A DNA stretch of 64,000 nucleotides from Larix kaempferi (lineage: Eukaryota > Streptophyta > Pinopsida > Pinales > Pinaceae): positions 2,053,501-2,117,500 of the forward strand of contig BSBM01000964.1 of the NCBI GenBank assembly GCA_027924585.1, given 5' to 3'. Positions 1 through 11,475 of the stretch are shown here, piece by piece (position 1 is the first letter of the stretch; each line of letters starts with the position of its first letter). The notes beneath the pieces are model-generated. The model was not told the DNA's origin, did no database searches, and worked only from the letters and a program-made list of their open reading frames with translations. The translations under genes were made by a program, and so were the position numbers.

Positions 1-731
1 CATATCTAAGAAGGTGCACAATGACATTTAATACTGATGCACGAAGACATAACAAAGGCTATCAGTTGATGTGTAGTATCAGTGAAAGTTGCAGAAGCGT
101 AGTGGTAGAATGATATATTGAACCCTTGTGCAAACTACATAATTAGTTGAAGAAGCACACAGTATATGAAGTGTGACGTCAGTTGAAGTGATGTGTTGAA
201 TGTTAAGTCAAGTAATGTATGCAACACAATGACGACAATACTACAACATACAAAAGGTGCACACAACAGAACAAACATCAAAAGATCTGAAGCGTGCACA
301 TATCAGAAGTACAACAAAGCAATTTCTTATTTTTGTATATCAGGGTTGTAAGATTGGGAAAGGAGTAGGGTGTCGGTGCCTCCTTCCAGTTGGTACTGGA
401 GAACTCAGGGAGTTGGTGCTTCCTTCATGTCGATGCCTGTAAAACCAGGGGGTCGGTGCCTCCTTCCAGGTGGTGCTGGAGAACTTAGGAAGTTGGTGCT
501 TCCTTGAATGTAATCTTTCATTATAACAACATTCCGTGGTTTTCTCCCATTTGGGTTTGCACGTAAAAAATTATGTGTGTTCTTTATATTGTTCTCATGT
601 GATGTTGAATGTTTTATTTATGGTGGATGCATAATTAAAGATCACGAATAACCAATTAAGAAGTTAAAAATGGTTCATAACTAAGCTAATACCAATTCAC
701 CCCCCTTCTCAGTATTAAATAGATTCCAACA
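1..731 (+). repeat. 5' LTR, 3' portion only
   Basis: This matches about 6008-6740 along its whole length with scattered substitutions and small indels. It ends in CCAACA immediately before the primer-binding site. The short motif GGTGCCTCCTTCC recurs inside it. Confidence 0.85.
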
Positions 732-733
732 AT

Positions 734-745
734 TGGTATCCGAGC
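734..745 (+). other. Primer-binding site, tRNA-iMet type
   Basis: TGGTATCCGAGC begins two bases after the LTR end. It differs by one base from TGGTATCAGAGC, the usual initiator-Met primer site of plant Copia elements, which is present unchanged at 23622 and 41182 in this window. Confidence 0.8.
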
Positions 746-796
746 GGGTGTCTTCAGTAACAACTTAACATATGGAAGATAGATCTGTGCGCAGAT

Positions 797-1678
797 ATGG
801 ACAAACATGAAGGTATCTCCTCTAGTAGAGAACCAAGGCTTGATGGCACCAAATATACTTTTTGGAAGGTCAAGATGGAAGTATATTTGCAATCTCTCGA
901 AGCTAACATCTGGAAATCCATTATGGATGGTTACAATGTCCCAACAGTCATACTAGTTGACCCGGCTGAGAAGAGACTATATGAGTGCAATGCAAGATCC
1001 AGAAATGCACTACTGTGTGGGTTAGCATACACTAAATTTATTAAAGTCATGCATTGCGTCTCAACCAAGGATGTATGGGATAAGCTTAGAAGTGTCTATG
1101 AAGGTGACGAGAAGGTAAAGAAGGCAAAGCTGCATAATTACTCTGGATTATTTGAATCCTTGAAAATGAAATATGGCGAGAATATTGCCTCTTACTTCTT
1201 ACGAGTTGATGAGATATTTAATGCTATCAAGAGTCTTGGAGTTACTCTAGAAGAAGAGTCAGTTGTACAGAATATACTGAGAACTCTGACTTCAAGATTT
1301 GATGCAAAGGTATATGTGTTAGAAGATAGAGCCAATATTGAAGACCTGAAGAAGGACGAGCTTCAAGGGATCTTGACTGCATATGAGATGAGAACCGAGA
1401 AAGAAAATCCCATCAGAAAGGAAGCAACCTTTAAAGCCAGTGGAAATACTAAGCATGATCATGACAATGACACTTGCAATGAATTAGATGATGAGGAGTC
1501 AAAATTCGTAAGGAAGCTGAAAAGAGGACGTGGTAAGTACAAAAACAAATTGCCTTTCAAATGTTTCAAATGTGGAGGAATAGACCATTTTGATTCTAAA
1601 TATCCTTATAGGGAATATGGAGACAACGACAGTGAGGATGAACCCAGCTTCCATGAACAAAGAACTGCACATACTTAG
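797..1678 (+). pseudogene. Copia-like gag (DUF4219/UBN2 type), N-terminal part
   Basis: An open frame of 293 codons follows the primer-binding site by about 50 bp. The start (LDGTKYTFWKVKMEVYL) and the segment VSTKDVWDKLRSVYEG are typical of the UBN2/DUF4219 gag family of plant Copia elements, which form the capsid. Near the C-terminus is a zinc knuckle (CFKCGGIDHFDSKY) whose last Cys is Tyr. The frame closes with TAG at 1676. Related sequence continues in broken frames to 2683, so the original gag was about 630 codons long. Family assignment is secure; expression is unlikely. Confidence 0.8.
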
Positions 1679-2272
1679 CACGGACCTGAAAATAAAAAGA
1701 AAATTCCAAAACAGAGGAAGAGTATGTATAAGAGGAAGATAACAATGCATCCAAAGGAAGTGATTGTGATGACAAGACAAAATAGGTACCATTGATGGAT
1801 TTTGTGGAAGAATAAAACAGTGATGAAAAGAAGAAGAAGCTACAGAAGTTGATTGAGAAGGTGAATTGATCAGTTCCCTAGATGAATTAAAGAAGTCAAT
1901 AAATAAGAATAAACTCTTATAGGACCAACTGTCGAAGTCTGAAGAAAAGGTCAAGCAAGCAAAAGAGGTTCAAGAATCTCATGATAAAAAGTTAGGTAAA
2001 AGATGATGGATTATGAGAAACAACTGAACTGCGCTGTTGACAAGATCAAAATACCTGAAGAAGAAAAATCCATGTTGAAGACTTCTCTGGAAGAATTAAC
2101 GTAGAAAAATAAGATGTTGATAAGTCAAATTGATTTGAAGGACATAGAGATATATCTCTTAGAAGACAAATTGATAGAGATAAAAGGAAAGAAACAAGTT
2201 CAAGATCACATCACAAGTGATACTTCGATTTGTGCACATTTTGGCAGTCATAAGGCTGAATCTAAAGAATAA
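1679..2272 (+). pseudogene. Decayed coiled-coil rod of gag
   Basis: The region between the two open stretches is Lys/Glu-rich in shifted frames. Recognisable pieces include SEEKVKQAKEVQESHDKK (around 1940-1993) and a heptad-like stretch with EEEKSMLKTSLEEL (around 2060-2100). It is broken by several stops and frameshifts. It links the gag head to the double zinc-knuckle segment, as in long plant Copia-type gag proteins. Confidence 0.6.
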
Positions 2273-2683
2273 GTGTTGAACAAATTCAAAGGCAACACAT
2301 CTATTCTAAATAAGATTTTGAATGATCAAAGATCTCCAGCAGACAAGTCCAGACTTGGTTATGAGAGAACATCTAGTAAGGTCCGCGACAATGAACATCG
2401 TCCAAGTCAATTGAAGTCATTCAGGTATGGAAATTCCTTCAATGATTACAACTCTTTTCATTACACTAACCAACAAAGGATCAATAGAATGAAGTGCGCA
2501 AGGTGCAATCACATTGGTCATATTGCGAAGTATTTCCAAACTGTGAGATGTTATGCATGTGACGGTTTTGGTCATAAGTCTATATATTGTCTAAGAATAG
2601 TAAGTTGTACCGAAGAAAACATGTTGCGCAAAAGTAATCACAATGCAAAGATCAATATGGAAGGAAATCAAACGCATAATTAG
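2273..2683 (+). pseudogene. Gag C-terminal part with two zinc knuckles
   Basis: This 136-codon open stretch is in the same frame as the gag head at 797; it has no ATG of its own at the 5' edge. It contains ILNDQRSPADKSRLGYE, a segment common upstream of knuckles in this gag type. Two CX2CX4HX4C knuckles follow. In the first (CARCNHIGHIAKYF) the last Cys is Phe. The second (CYACDGFGHKSIYC) has all four ligands. The knuckles would bind element RNA. A stop at 2681 ends the frame and no pol frame follows. Confidence 0.75.
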
Positions 2684-4657
2684 AATGGAAGTGCGCACAT
2701 GAAAACATGGGTAAGGAAATCTCCTAAAAAATGCGTAGAAGAAGCTGACAATCCAAGTACATCCAAAGCAATAAGCAATTGTTGCCCCTCTTATTGATCA
2801 CCAAGACATTAAGTGAGACCCTTGAATTCAACACGATACCTATTAGGAATTCAAGGAGTATGTTAGTGAAGGTTATAGTTTGAAGATGTCTGTTGCACAA
2901 ATGATTAATGTTGTAAAAGGGTTATATGTGTTAAGTTGGATTGTCGCAGAAAAGATCTTTAGTATTGTAGATGAGCAAAGAAATGTATATATACATATAT
3001 TCAGTTAGTTGTTGAGTTATGTTGAAGACTTGCATGTGAAAAAATAAAGGAAACGTACAAACAAATAGTACTGAGAATTAAACATCAGTCTACGCATAAA
3101 TATATATACATAAACGTATATTTTATTATATTAAAAATCTGTGCTTTTACAAAATGCATGAGTCTTCTACATAATTGAACATCAAAAGAGACTTCATGTC
3201 GAGGTCAAAAAGGCGAGTTCAAGAAAATAATTGAAGCTGTATCAGGCAAAATTGAGAATAACAAAGTAATTCAAAGACGCAATTCAAGGTCTAGCTCTGC
3301 GTCTAGTTGTTGTGTGAGTCGAAGCTCCAAATACATTAGAACCAGTTCATTATGCTCAGAAGTTGGTTGCAAGGGAAGAAGTTGTAGAGTTGCAGATGAT
3401 GATTGTCCAGCAGAGTGTTCAGTCCAAATTGAATTCAGCTAATCCAGAATTCACTGTCGTTGCTGCTCCAGGAGGTCTACACGGTTGCTCAGATTGGACA
3501 ATCCTTCCCCATTGTTGGGATTCACTTGGGACTGGGCATACCAATGTTTGAATTCAAAATCTTTCAGTTGGCCTTGCCAAATTCCCATGTCAACTCTTAG
3601 ATGATTAAATTCTGATTGCTGCGACTGAACAACAAGAAACACATTGTCAAGGGAATCATTGAACTTCTTGAAGAAAGCCATGACTAGGAAAGATGGAAGA
3701 CAAGGAAGCAATGTGATGCAGAGCAAGATGGAAGAAGAACCGGGGTGATGAACCAGGCATTTCGCAGGATTCTTATAGAATTGGATGGTAGCTCTCTATG
3801 TGTGCGAAATTTAATTGAAGAGACATGGAAACAAATCACATCCATGTTCGCATGATTCAAAGCTGGTCATGGAGAGACAAAAGTAATTGCACGAGTTAAT
3901 GAGCTTAGGAAAAAGGATGAAAAGCGAAGATCTAATTCACTTTTTCATACGACGGGAATGATGTTTCCCTAAATGCTCAAGTACAATTGTGACACGTCAA
4001 AGGTGCCACACGAATGGTCGGTCATATTGATTTATGGCCAAGTTGGTTGACAGGTGGAAATGCGTGCAAAATATTTGATTGTCGTGACAATATATTGCGG
4101 ATTCTCAACTAATTCTAATATATGCGATGTCAAAAAAGGAAAAAAGTTGGTGACAACGTAGTAAATGTGACAAATGGAACAGTTAGACGAAGAAGGAAAT
4201 CAACAGGAAAGACAATGCACAACCAGTAGAAGACCAATTTCGGTACTTCGCAATTGACACAACAAGAACATAGCTTGATGAATTGCACAAGGATTGATGA
4301 GTTGCTGATGATTTTATGACAAGAAGAGAAGATCAAGATAATAAATTTGATCTAGAATGGTTATGAAAATAGAGTACATGATTGCAAAGTATCGGTGCAG
4401 AAACCCCAGTGAAAGAAGAAAGCATGAAGACCGAGGGATTTATCAAAATGAAGGCCAGCACAAAACTAAAGAAAGGAGAACTAATAATTGCGCAGTAATG
4501 GAACCTCTTTTCCATTGATGACAAATGGGGAGAAAGAGCATGAATCTAATGACAAGGAGCATGAAGCTGATAATGAAGCATGTAGAAGTAATAGAAATTA
4601 GGAAAAGCATTGACAGCAGCATGCGCAGATGACAAGGCTCAAACTGGAAAAGAACAC
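2684..4657 (+). other. Internal region where pol is expected; no pol seen
   Basis: About 2 kb of non-coding or decayed sequence. A sense frame around 3303-3481 reads through LVAREEVVELQMMIVQQSV. An antisense frame (3451-3726, 91 codons) reads a hydrophilic peptide with LDNVFLVVQSQQSEFNHL. I recognise neither. No YVDD-like RT motif, integrase HHCC/DDE pattern or protease D(S/T)G was found. Confidence 0.55.
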
Positions 4658-4665
4658 AGGGGGAG
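4658..4665 (+). other. Polypurine tract before 3' LTR
   Basis: AGGGGGAG lies four bases before TGTGACAAGCAC, the inferred LTR start. It is the usual priming site for plus-strand synthesis and fixes the left edge of the 3' LTR. Confidence 0.65.
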
Positions 4666-4668
4666 TAC

Positions 4669-6740
4669 TGTGACAAGCACAGATGAAGCATACCAACTTC
4701 AAGAGATGATTATGCACAACTACATAAGGTGTTGACATCAATGCCAAAGGGGAAGATTATTGAACTTTGTTTTTCATTGATGTGAACTAATGTCAAAGAG
4801 GAATCATTATTCATGTGCCAGTTTGAAGAAGTATATGAAAACCACTTTGAAGAAGTATATGTGCAAGCAAGATGAAGAAGTACATGGATGCTAGTTTGAA
4901 GAAGTATATCCAGAAGTGCATCTAGTCTGAATAAATGTGGTACAGGTGTAGATATCAATTCCACCCAAGTCCTCCTTTAAGGTAAAATCCAAAGAGTTGG
5001 TTGGACAAGGTTCGGTAGTGCGCAAGCAAGCCAAAGAGTTGTTTGGACAAGGTTCGGGAGTGCACAAGTAGCTTGGAGCAAGAAGTGGTTGATCAATCAA
5101 ACAAGTCCCGAAAGCACGCAAGAATCACCAATCAGAAGAAGCTCTTAGTTGTTGAAGGGCGTACAAGTACCAAAAAGGGTGTAGCAGTTGAAGATGCCAA
5201 GTTTGCAAGACCCACAAGTAATGTTACATCAAGGGCGAAAGACCAAAACGTGAGGGTGCAAGTCCCACTAGCCAAAGGATCAAATCTGCGCAAAACCCAT
5301 AAGATATGACACCTCAATGGCGTAGAAGATGAAAAGTGGTGGAAACATGAAGGAAGCATAACCGTGAAGCAAGGAAGAAAGGACACCACAACTAACTTGT
5401 GGACATCACCATCCGCGCAGATCAAGTATAAATAAGAAGCCAAGATGGTTAATGTAAGTGAGCTCGTAATCTTGAAGCTTGAAGATGGAAGTGTAGGAAA
5501 GCTGGAAGATAGATATTTATAATTTTTGGGGCATCAAGGGCTCGTGGAACCAGAACAATATGATCTAGTGAAGATCCGAGTGCACACAAGTAGAGAAATG
5601 GAATAACTGAAAGTGCGCATAATAATGTTGTGAATCTGTGATGGTTGTGTGAAGATAGAAAGGAGTAACCACAAAAGATGTGCAAGTGCCCGAGGACTGA
5701 ATGACAGTATCACAGAGATCACACAGACAGTCACAGATATTCTAAGATAGGAGCACAGAGACATATTTGAAGTATATCTTGTGATGCGCGAAGTGAAGAA
5801 ACTTAACTGATGCACGAAGATTGAGTTGATGTGTGTGAAGTAAGGTAGTCCATGAGATGCACAAAGCCAGATTTGCAGCACAATCAAGGATGCGCGTCAT
5901 GATGAGGATGATCTAAGACAAGCGCAATAAACAGAAAGGACATATCACAGATGATGCAAAGTTTGTCACGGATGATCTAAAGGTTGTTGCACCAAGATAA
6001 AACGTACATATCTCATGAGGTGTGCAGTTCGATATGATATTGATGCGTAACGACATAACAAAAGTCTATCAGTTGATGCGCAGTATCATTGAAAGTTGCA
6101 GAAGTGCAATGAAAAAATGATATATTCAGCCTTGGTGTAGACTGCATAATTAGTTGAAGAAGCACACAGTATATGAGGTGCGACATCAATTGAAGTAATG
6201 TGTTGAATGTGAAGTCAAGTAATGTATGCAACACATTGACAACAATACTACAACATACAGAAGGTGCACACAACAGAACAAGCATCAGAAGATCTGAAGT
6301 GTGCGCATATCAGAAGTGTAGCAAAGAAATATCTTGTTTTTGTATATCAGGGCGGCAGGAGGGGGAAAGGAGCACTGGGTCGGTGCCTCCTGCCAGTTTT
6401 TTCTAGAGAACTTAGGGAGTTGGTGCTTCCTTCAGGTCAGTGCCTGTAAAACTAGGGGGTTGGTGCCTCCTTCCATTTGGTGCTAGATAACTTAGGAAGT
6501 TGGTGCTTACTCGAATGTAATCTTTCATTATAAGAGAAAATTCTATGTTTTTCTCTTGTTTGGGTTTCCACGTAAAAAATTCTATGTGTTATGTGTATTG
6601 TGCTCATGTGATGTTGAATGTTTTATTTATGGTGGATGCATAATTAAAGATCAAGGATAATCAGTTAAGAAGTTAAAAACTATTCATAACTGTGCTAATA
6701 CTGATTCACCCCCCCTCTCAATATTAAATAGATTCCAACA
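4669..6740 (+). repeat. 3' LTR (about 2.07 kb)
   Basis: It runs from TGTGACAAG after the polypurine tract to GATTCCAACA. The last 730 bp match window positions 1-731. Inside are a 42-bp tandem pair (4991-5074, AAAGAGTTGGTTGGACAAGG and a variant) and four scattered copies of TTTGAAGAAGTATAT near 4826-4910. Short ORFs here are not credible genes. Confidence 0.75.
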
Positions 6741-8029
6741 TTTGTAACAACATGGACCCTAGCGATCAATCTGTTATAGCTCAAATAATCACTTCTTTGT
6801 TCGTGATGATAGTTCTAAAGATGACACTTTGAGTGTCACTGTTCGTTCACAAAAAAAGACATTTATGAATTGAAGAGCCTATGATTTGACCTCTATTCTT
6901 ATGGCCCTGAACAATCAAGTGAAAAATCAACCATTCCCAAGCATCCTGATAGTTGTAACTGTTAAAAATGAGCAAATCCACACCTAATTATACCGCAGAC
7001 TGTGAATCATTCGCACTTTCTCCTTTGTTAGAGTGAAAATGCAAGAAAAAGTTGCATTCACATGTTGCATTTGATACTTTCCCTTGTATTAGGCATGAAT
7101 TCCCTCAAAGACTATGCAAAATATATAAAATTTGAAAAAAGAGGGAGTTATGGGAGTTTCGAGAACTACCTGCTCGATTACAACTTCCCCAACCATCAGG
7201 TAACTGTTCCTAACTTCCTTCATAAACTATAAGAAAGGTTGGAATGGGTCAAATGAGAAGGACCTTTCATTTTAATTTTATGTTGGAGGAATCACTTACC
7301 TTTTATTCTCCTTTCCCTTCCTGTCATTGATCTTTATTATTGATCCTTATATCCCCGTGTGCCAAAACTACTGCCCTCAAGTGGTTTCTATCCCGCATGC
7401 ATTCAAAGATTTGGAGTGGGATTTGTGGAGTATGTGAGAAGGAGTGACCCGGAGCTCTAGTTTCGATAAGGTGTTGAACAAAAGAAGGTATTATTTGTAC
7501 TATTTATGATGTTTGATAAATTTTGGTCATCTTTCCTTTCCCTTCATTTTGTGTTAGCCATTGTATTAGATTTGGCACAAGTAATTATTGTATCTTGATT
7601 TGAATTTTATTTACTAGTTTCATATTCATGTCATGTTTTTTTTTTCAATAATATATTTTTGTTTCCAAATTAGTTTGAGGAAGGTATCTTGTTTGTGTAG
7701 CAGGTCCTTGGATTGATGGCAAGGAGCAGATCTGAAGGAACAAAGGGAGTGTCTAGGATCGACCTTAATAAACAAGTAACCCATGCACGCGGTGACCAAT
7801 ACAAATAGAATGGTCATACACTAATATTCCCTCGGTACATTTCATCTATTGTCAATTGTTTTCCTTGCCGTCTCCAGGACTTAGAAATTCTTATTGTAAC
7901 ACATAAGAACTTCGACCAACACTCTTATGATTGCATTGTTAGTAGATCCCGTGTTTTGGTTGCCTTGGAGTACAAGCTATCAAATCACCCTATTATAAGG
8001 ATGTCCACCTTGAGCAGAATGCACTTCTA
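6741..8029. other. Unassigned sequence between LTR element and Helitron gene
   Basis: Mostly stop-rich. A decayed frame starts at ATG 6751 (MDPSDQSVIAQIITSLF) and continues with frameshifts to about 6990. I do not recognise it; it could be an upstream part of the Helitron ORF. A 7-bp inverted repeat TGACACT-TTG-AGTGTCA is at about 6823. No other feature seen. Confidence 0.4.
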
Positions 8030-9663
8030 GCTTTTTCGCCTTCCCCTACTAATGTTTCCCCTTTGCTTCGCCATTCACTATCTTCTTCCCCATTTTTCAC
8101 CCATACCCTTGTAAATCAAAACCAGACCCAAAATCTTTCTGTTGAGCCAAATCAAACCCACACTTAATCTTTTGTAGCCATTGTCCATAATGCCCATCTA
8201 GAGCTCCAACAAATAAGAAGATACTTGCAATCGTCGGAGTGCCAAACAAAAAATTCAATTGAATGGAATCCTATTGGGATGTCACCAATCAGTGAGTATA
8301 ACACAAATGGGTTTCTCTCTTTGGCCTTCCCCATAAGGTTTGTAATGCTCAAACAACCACGAATTAAGATAGTTGAGATGCATGACTATTCATTTCATTA
8401 TTAAGGTACCATGACAATAGATTTGGAAGCCACCCATGCTTCTATTAATACATGTATAATCTCACCATGTGCCATCATAGTATCACGACAAATCCAATCT
8501 TTATTAAAAAAAAATCAAGAAACTTTCCCAACTACAATTGTTGAGCTTAACATTCGCTTGGAGCAATCCCAAGGGGAAAAAATAGCAAAACAGTTGATGC
8601 GGTTCAATGCATCCCTCCGAGGAACAAGATCTTTCTAGCACAAAGAAAGGAATGAAATTACATACATGATTTCCCAACTTGGTTGTCCGACATTTTTCTT
8701 TACATTGAGTGCAACTGATGCTAAATGGAACGACCTACACATAGTCATGAATGGAAAAACACCAATAGATGCCAACAAATAAGAGGCACGATAGAACCAG
8801 AATATTGTCTCCAACCCGCACCCAACATCTCTTTACATGCACCACATATTCATAATATTTCGTGAAGAGGTCTTGCTGAAACACATCCATTCAAAGGACC
8901 ACTGGTACAAGTTCAAAGCTCTACTCTTGCTCCTAGTAATGTATATATATATTTGTTTATGTCACCACCACTCACTGACAATATGACCATTTCTAGGTAT
9001 GAATGGCAACATCGAGGCTCTACACATATTCATGGTTTGATATGGTTGGAACATGCACCTTCTGTGGAGAAGCTGGATCGGGATAATGCACTTGAACTTG
9101 CAATGACTAAGGAATTCTTTGACCATTATATTTTCACTTGGAACCCACAAGTCAAGCACTCCTTCATTCCTTTCTCTATTATAGACGATCCCTATTTGTT
9201 AGGGACTAATGTCATTTTTTAAACCAATCCACTCCATTAATATTCAGAACTAATCAATCGTATTCAATGACACACAAAGTACACATAAATTAGTTGCCTA
9301 CAAAAGAAAGGAAACAAATTGCATGTCATTATAAAGAACCATGGGACTTGCACTCCTCCTCTTCCCTTTTTATTGATGACCTTGGCCATGGAACGCATTT
9401 CCTTGCTCGAAATGACAATCAGTTAAATAGCCACAACCCTTCCATCCTTTCAATCTGGCATGAAAATGTTGACTTCCAATCCATTTCTCTCCCTCCATTC
9501 TATTCAAAATTATATTACAAAGTATGCATCCAAAGCAAGAAAAAAATATGAAAGCTTTCACCATATGCTTCGAGGAATAGTCCTTGATGCACCTCCTCTT
9601 GATCCCACCATAGTTGCAATTCAAGCATTCATTAATGAAACACTTGTTGACCGTGACATATGA
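8030..9663 (+). pseudogene. Helitron Rep domain (HUH nuclease), broken
   Basis: Frames read HNAHLELQQIRRYL (about 8190), PISEYNTNGFLSLAFP (about 8285), then LRGTRSF and MISQLGCPTFFFTLSATDA (about 8668-8715). Next is EWQHRGSTHIHGLIWLE with the HUH metal-binding pair at 9025-9033. YITKYASKA at 9511-9534 keeps both Tyr of the Y2 catalytic motif. In Helitrons this domain nicks and joins single-stranded DNA for rolling-circle transposition. The frame shifts several times (near 8770, 8940 and 9230-9500) and is closed by stops, so no full protein can be made. The catalytic motifs look conserved while the frame does not. Confidence 0.85.
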
Positions 9664-9681
9664 GCCCAATAAACCTACCAT

Positions 9682-10505
9682 ATGTTGCAAAAACTACCCC
9701 TCCCAATTAGTAGTTTCCCTTTCTTCTCCTTGAATGTCAACCAAAAATTTTATGATCACTTGACGCATGACACTAGCACATCCTTGCAATTGACAAACTT
9801 TGTTGATGCATATGTCTCGCATCCACCCTTTCTACATTCCACACCCCTTATAGATGTTGCACGCCAATGGTCGTATGATGCTCACCAAAGAAAGGAAACA
9901 TGGAAATTAAGAGATCCTAGTGCCATTGTCCGGGTCCTTCCACACTACTCAACACCTGCTCTAGATTTTCCCTCTTACATAGATTTCTATAGGAGTGAAC
10001 TTATGCTCTACAAACCTTTTCAAAATATTCAAGTTAACATAGGTACTTTTGATGAAGTGATCATTATCAAATTGGAATCATTCAAACAAACATACACTCC
10101 CTGGCATGTTGACCACAAACCCTCTGATCCTCTCCCCATTGATCAAGAAAACATTCCTACTGCTAAAATGAAAAACCCACACCCCATGTACTTGGATGAA
10201 TGGGAAATCCTCTCCCAAATCCACCCTACCAATGGCATCCACATAAGTGACCTTGACATGCTAGGTTTACATGACTTTAACAACAACCATAATTGGGATT
10301 ATACTTCTATCCCCCTCAACTGGCAAGAAACAACCATGCAATTCATAGAAAACAATCGTTCCCACCACCCAATTCCAAAACCATCATATTCCAATACCCC
10401 TACTTCTACAACATTTTGCGCCGCCCAAATGAAATCTCTCTCCATTATACTAAAGCACTCCACAAACATACATGCCAACCCTCCTCTTAGAATGATCATA
10501 CAAGG
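9682..10505 (+). pseudogene. Helitron Rep-helicase linker up to the Walker A site
   Basis: A long open frame (278 codons to 10518) continues the Rep protein. MLQKLPLPISSFPFFSLNVN matches the region following the Y2 motif. VARQWSYDAHQRKETW, PSAIVRVLPHYS and IDFYRSELMLYKPFQ match the stretch before the helicase. It ends LRMIIQG, the strand leading into the Walker A loop. The last dozen or so bases of the open frame are already inside the solo LTR at 10506. This is the best preserved piece of the Helitron gene. Confidence 0.82.
10501..10505. repeat. TSD CAAGG, left copy
   Basis: CAAGG directly precedes the TGTTAACACC terminus and is repeated at 11230-11234 after the AACA terminus. Confidence 0.85.
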
Positions 10506-11229
10506 TGTTAACACCTAAAAAGTGCTCACTAGCTCATTCCCTTATTCACATGACCCATTTGTCCACTTTTCCACCATCTGAGCCTCTGAAACCAACAAAA
10601 GGTCACCAAAAGACCTTAGTACACCCCTTTTTCCATTAAAAAAGATTATTTTTCCTGAAAAGCATAAAAAAACCCTCAAAAAGGGTCCAAATTCCCAAAA
10701 ATATTAAAAAGGGAATTAAAATATTATTTTTATTCAAAAAAAGGAAAAAGGAGGGAAAAGTACCTAAACCATGTTGGTCAATACCATTTGGTTTCCACAA
10801 AACCACAAATGGTATTTCCCACCACCAAAACCTATAAAAAGGTGGTAGGGGATCCTCATTTCATATCCATCCATTATCTCATCCTTATGCTGCTAAAATC
10901 TTCCTTGAGCATTTTAGCCATTGAAGCAACCTTGGAGAAGGAGACCTCTTGGAGTTTGGAGCTACTCATCTTGGGAGTTGCTCAACATCAACCTTCACCA
11001 TTGAAGGTATTATCGCAAGCACTTGCTTGCCCCCCATTTTTCAATACAAATTCATTCTTTAAGATTTTCTTGTTCTTGTTTTTAAATGTTTAAATTATTT
11101 GCTTAGATTCTTACATAGATCCATGATTAGTTTAGTTTAGATTAGATTGTTATTTATTTCTATTGAAACTGCTGCTACTAGTTAGCAGGTGCCCATAGCA
11201 CTAAGCCTGGTTGCAAAACCGGGCCAACA
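10506..11229 (+). mobile_element. Solo LTR (724 bp) inside the Helitron helicase
   Basis: It begins TGTTAACACC and ends GGGCCAACA, giving TG...CA termini, and is flanked by the perfect TSD CAAGG. A TATA-like CCTATAAAAAGG lies near 10830, and an AATACAAA-type poly(A) context near 11043. No internal coding region is present, as expected for an LTR left by LTR-LTR recombination. The 101-codon ORF at 10788-11093 lies wholly inside it and is not credible as a gene. Confidence 0.85.
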
Positions 11230-11475
11230 CAAGGTACAACGGATAATAAAAAATCATATTTGATAGGATGCATTAGACAAATTATTTGCTCAAACACTAA
11301 ATTCATTCAAAATCCATTATTATTGCTTGCCCCCACTGGTGTCTCCGCCTTCAACATCCAAGCGTGTACAATCCATTATGCCCTTTGCATTCCGATAGAA
11401 GGAAACTCTCTTTCAATCCTTTAAGAATACCTTCAACATATACGATACATTCTCACTGATGAAATGAGCTTCTTA
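11230..11475 (+). pseudogene. Helitron helicase, Walker A to Walker B region
   Basis: After the right TSD copy the frame resumes as GTTDNKKSYLIGCIRQ, where GxxGxGKS is expected. LLLLAPTGVSAFNIQACTIH, a helicase motif Ia-like stretch, follows. A stop interrupts after GNSLSIL, then ILTDEMSF supplies the Walker B-like D-E. The sequence is cut at 11475 by the second solo LTR. Deleting the first LTR and one TSD copy joins it cleanly to 10500. The Walker A loop is degraded, so the ancestor was already decaying or mutated after insertion. Confidence 0.8.
11471..11475. repeat. TSD TCTTA, left copy
   Basis: TCTTA precedes TGTAAGGACC and is repeated exactly at 14274-14278. Confidence 0.85.

Larger units (their letters stand above)
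1..6740 (+). mobile_element. gag-only LTR retrotransposon (5' end outside window)
   Basis: Bases 1-731 and about 6008-6740 are diverged direct repeats that both end in GATTCCAACA, so they are the two LTRs of one element. A primer-binding site follows the first. A polypurine tract lies just before the inferred start of the second at 4669. The internal region (732-4668, about 3.9 kb) encodes a Copia-like gag with zinc knuckles. I found no protease, integrase, reverse transcriptase or RNase H motif in any frame. This suggests a non-autonomous element mobilised by enzymes supplied in trans. The 5' LTR lacks its first 1.3 kb or so because the window starts inside it, so the 5' target-site duplication cannot be checked. 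Confidence 0.8.

Noticed and set aside
5043-5309. 88-codon ORF in the 3' LTR
   Set aside because: LTR sequence with tandem repeats; frame not supported by homology.
10788-11093. 101-codon ORF
   Set aside because: Entirely within the 724-bp solo LTR; no homology.
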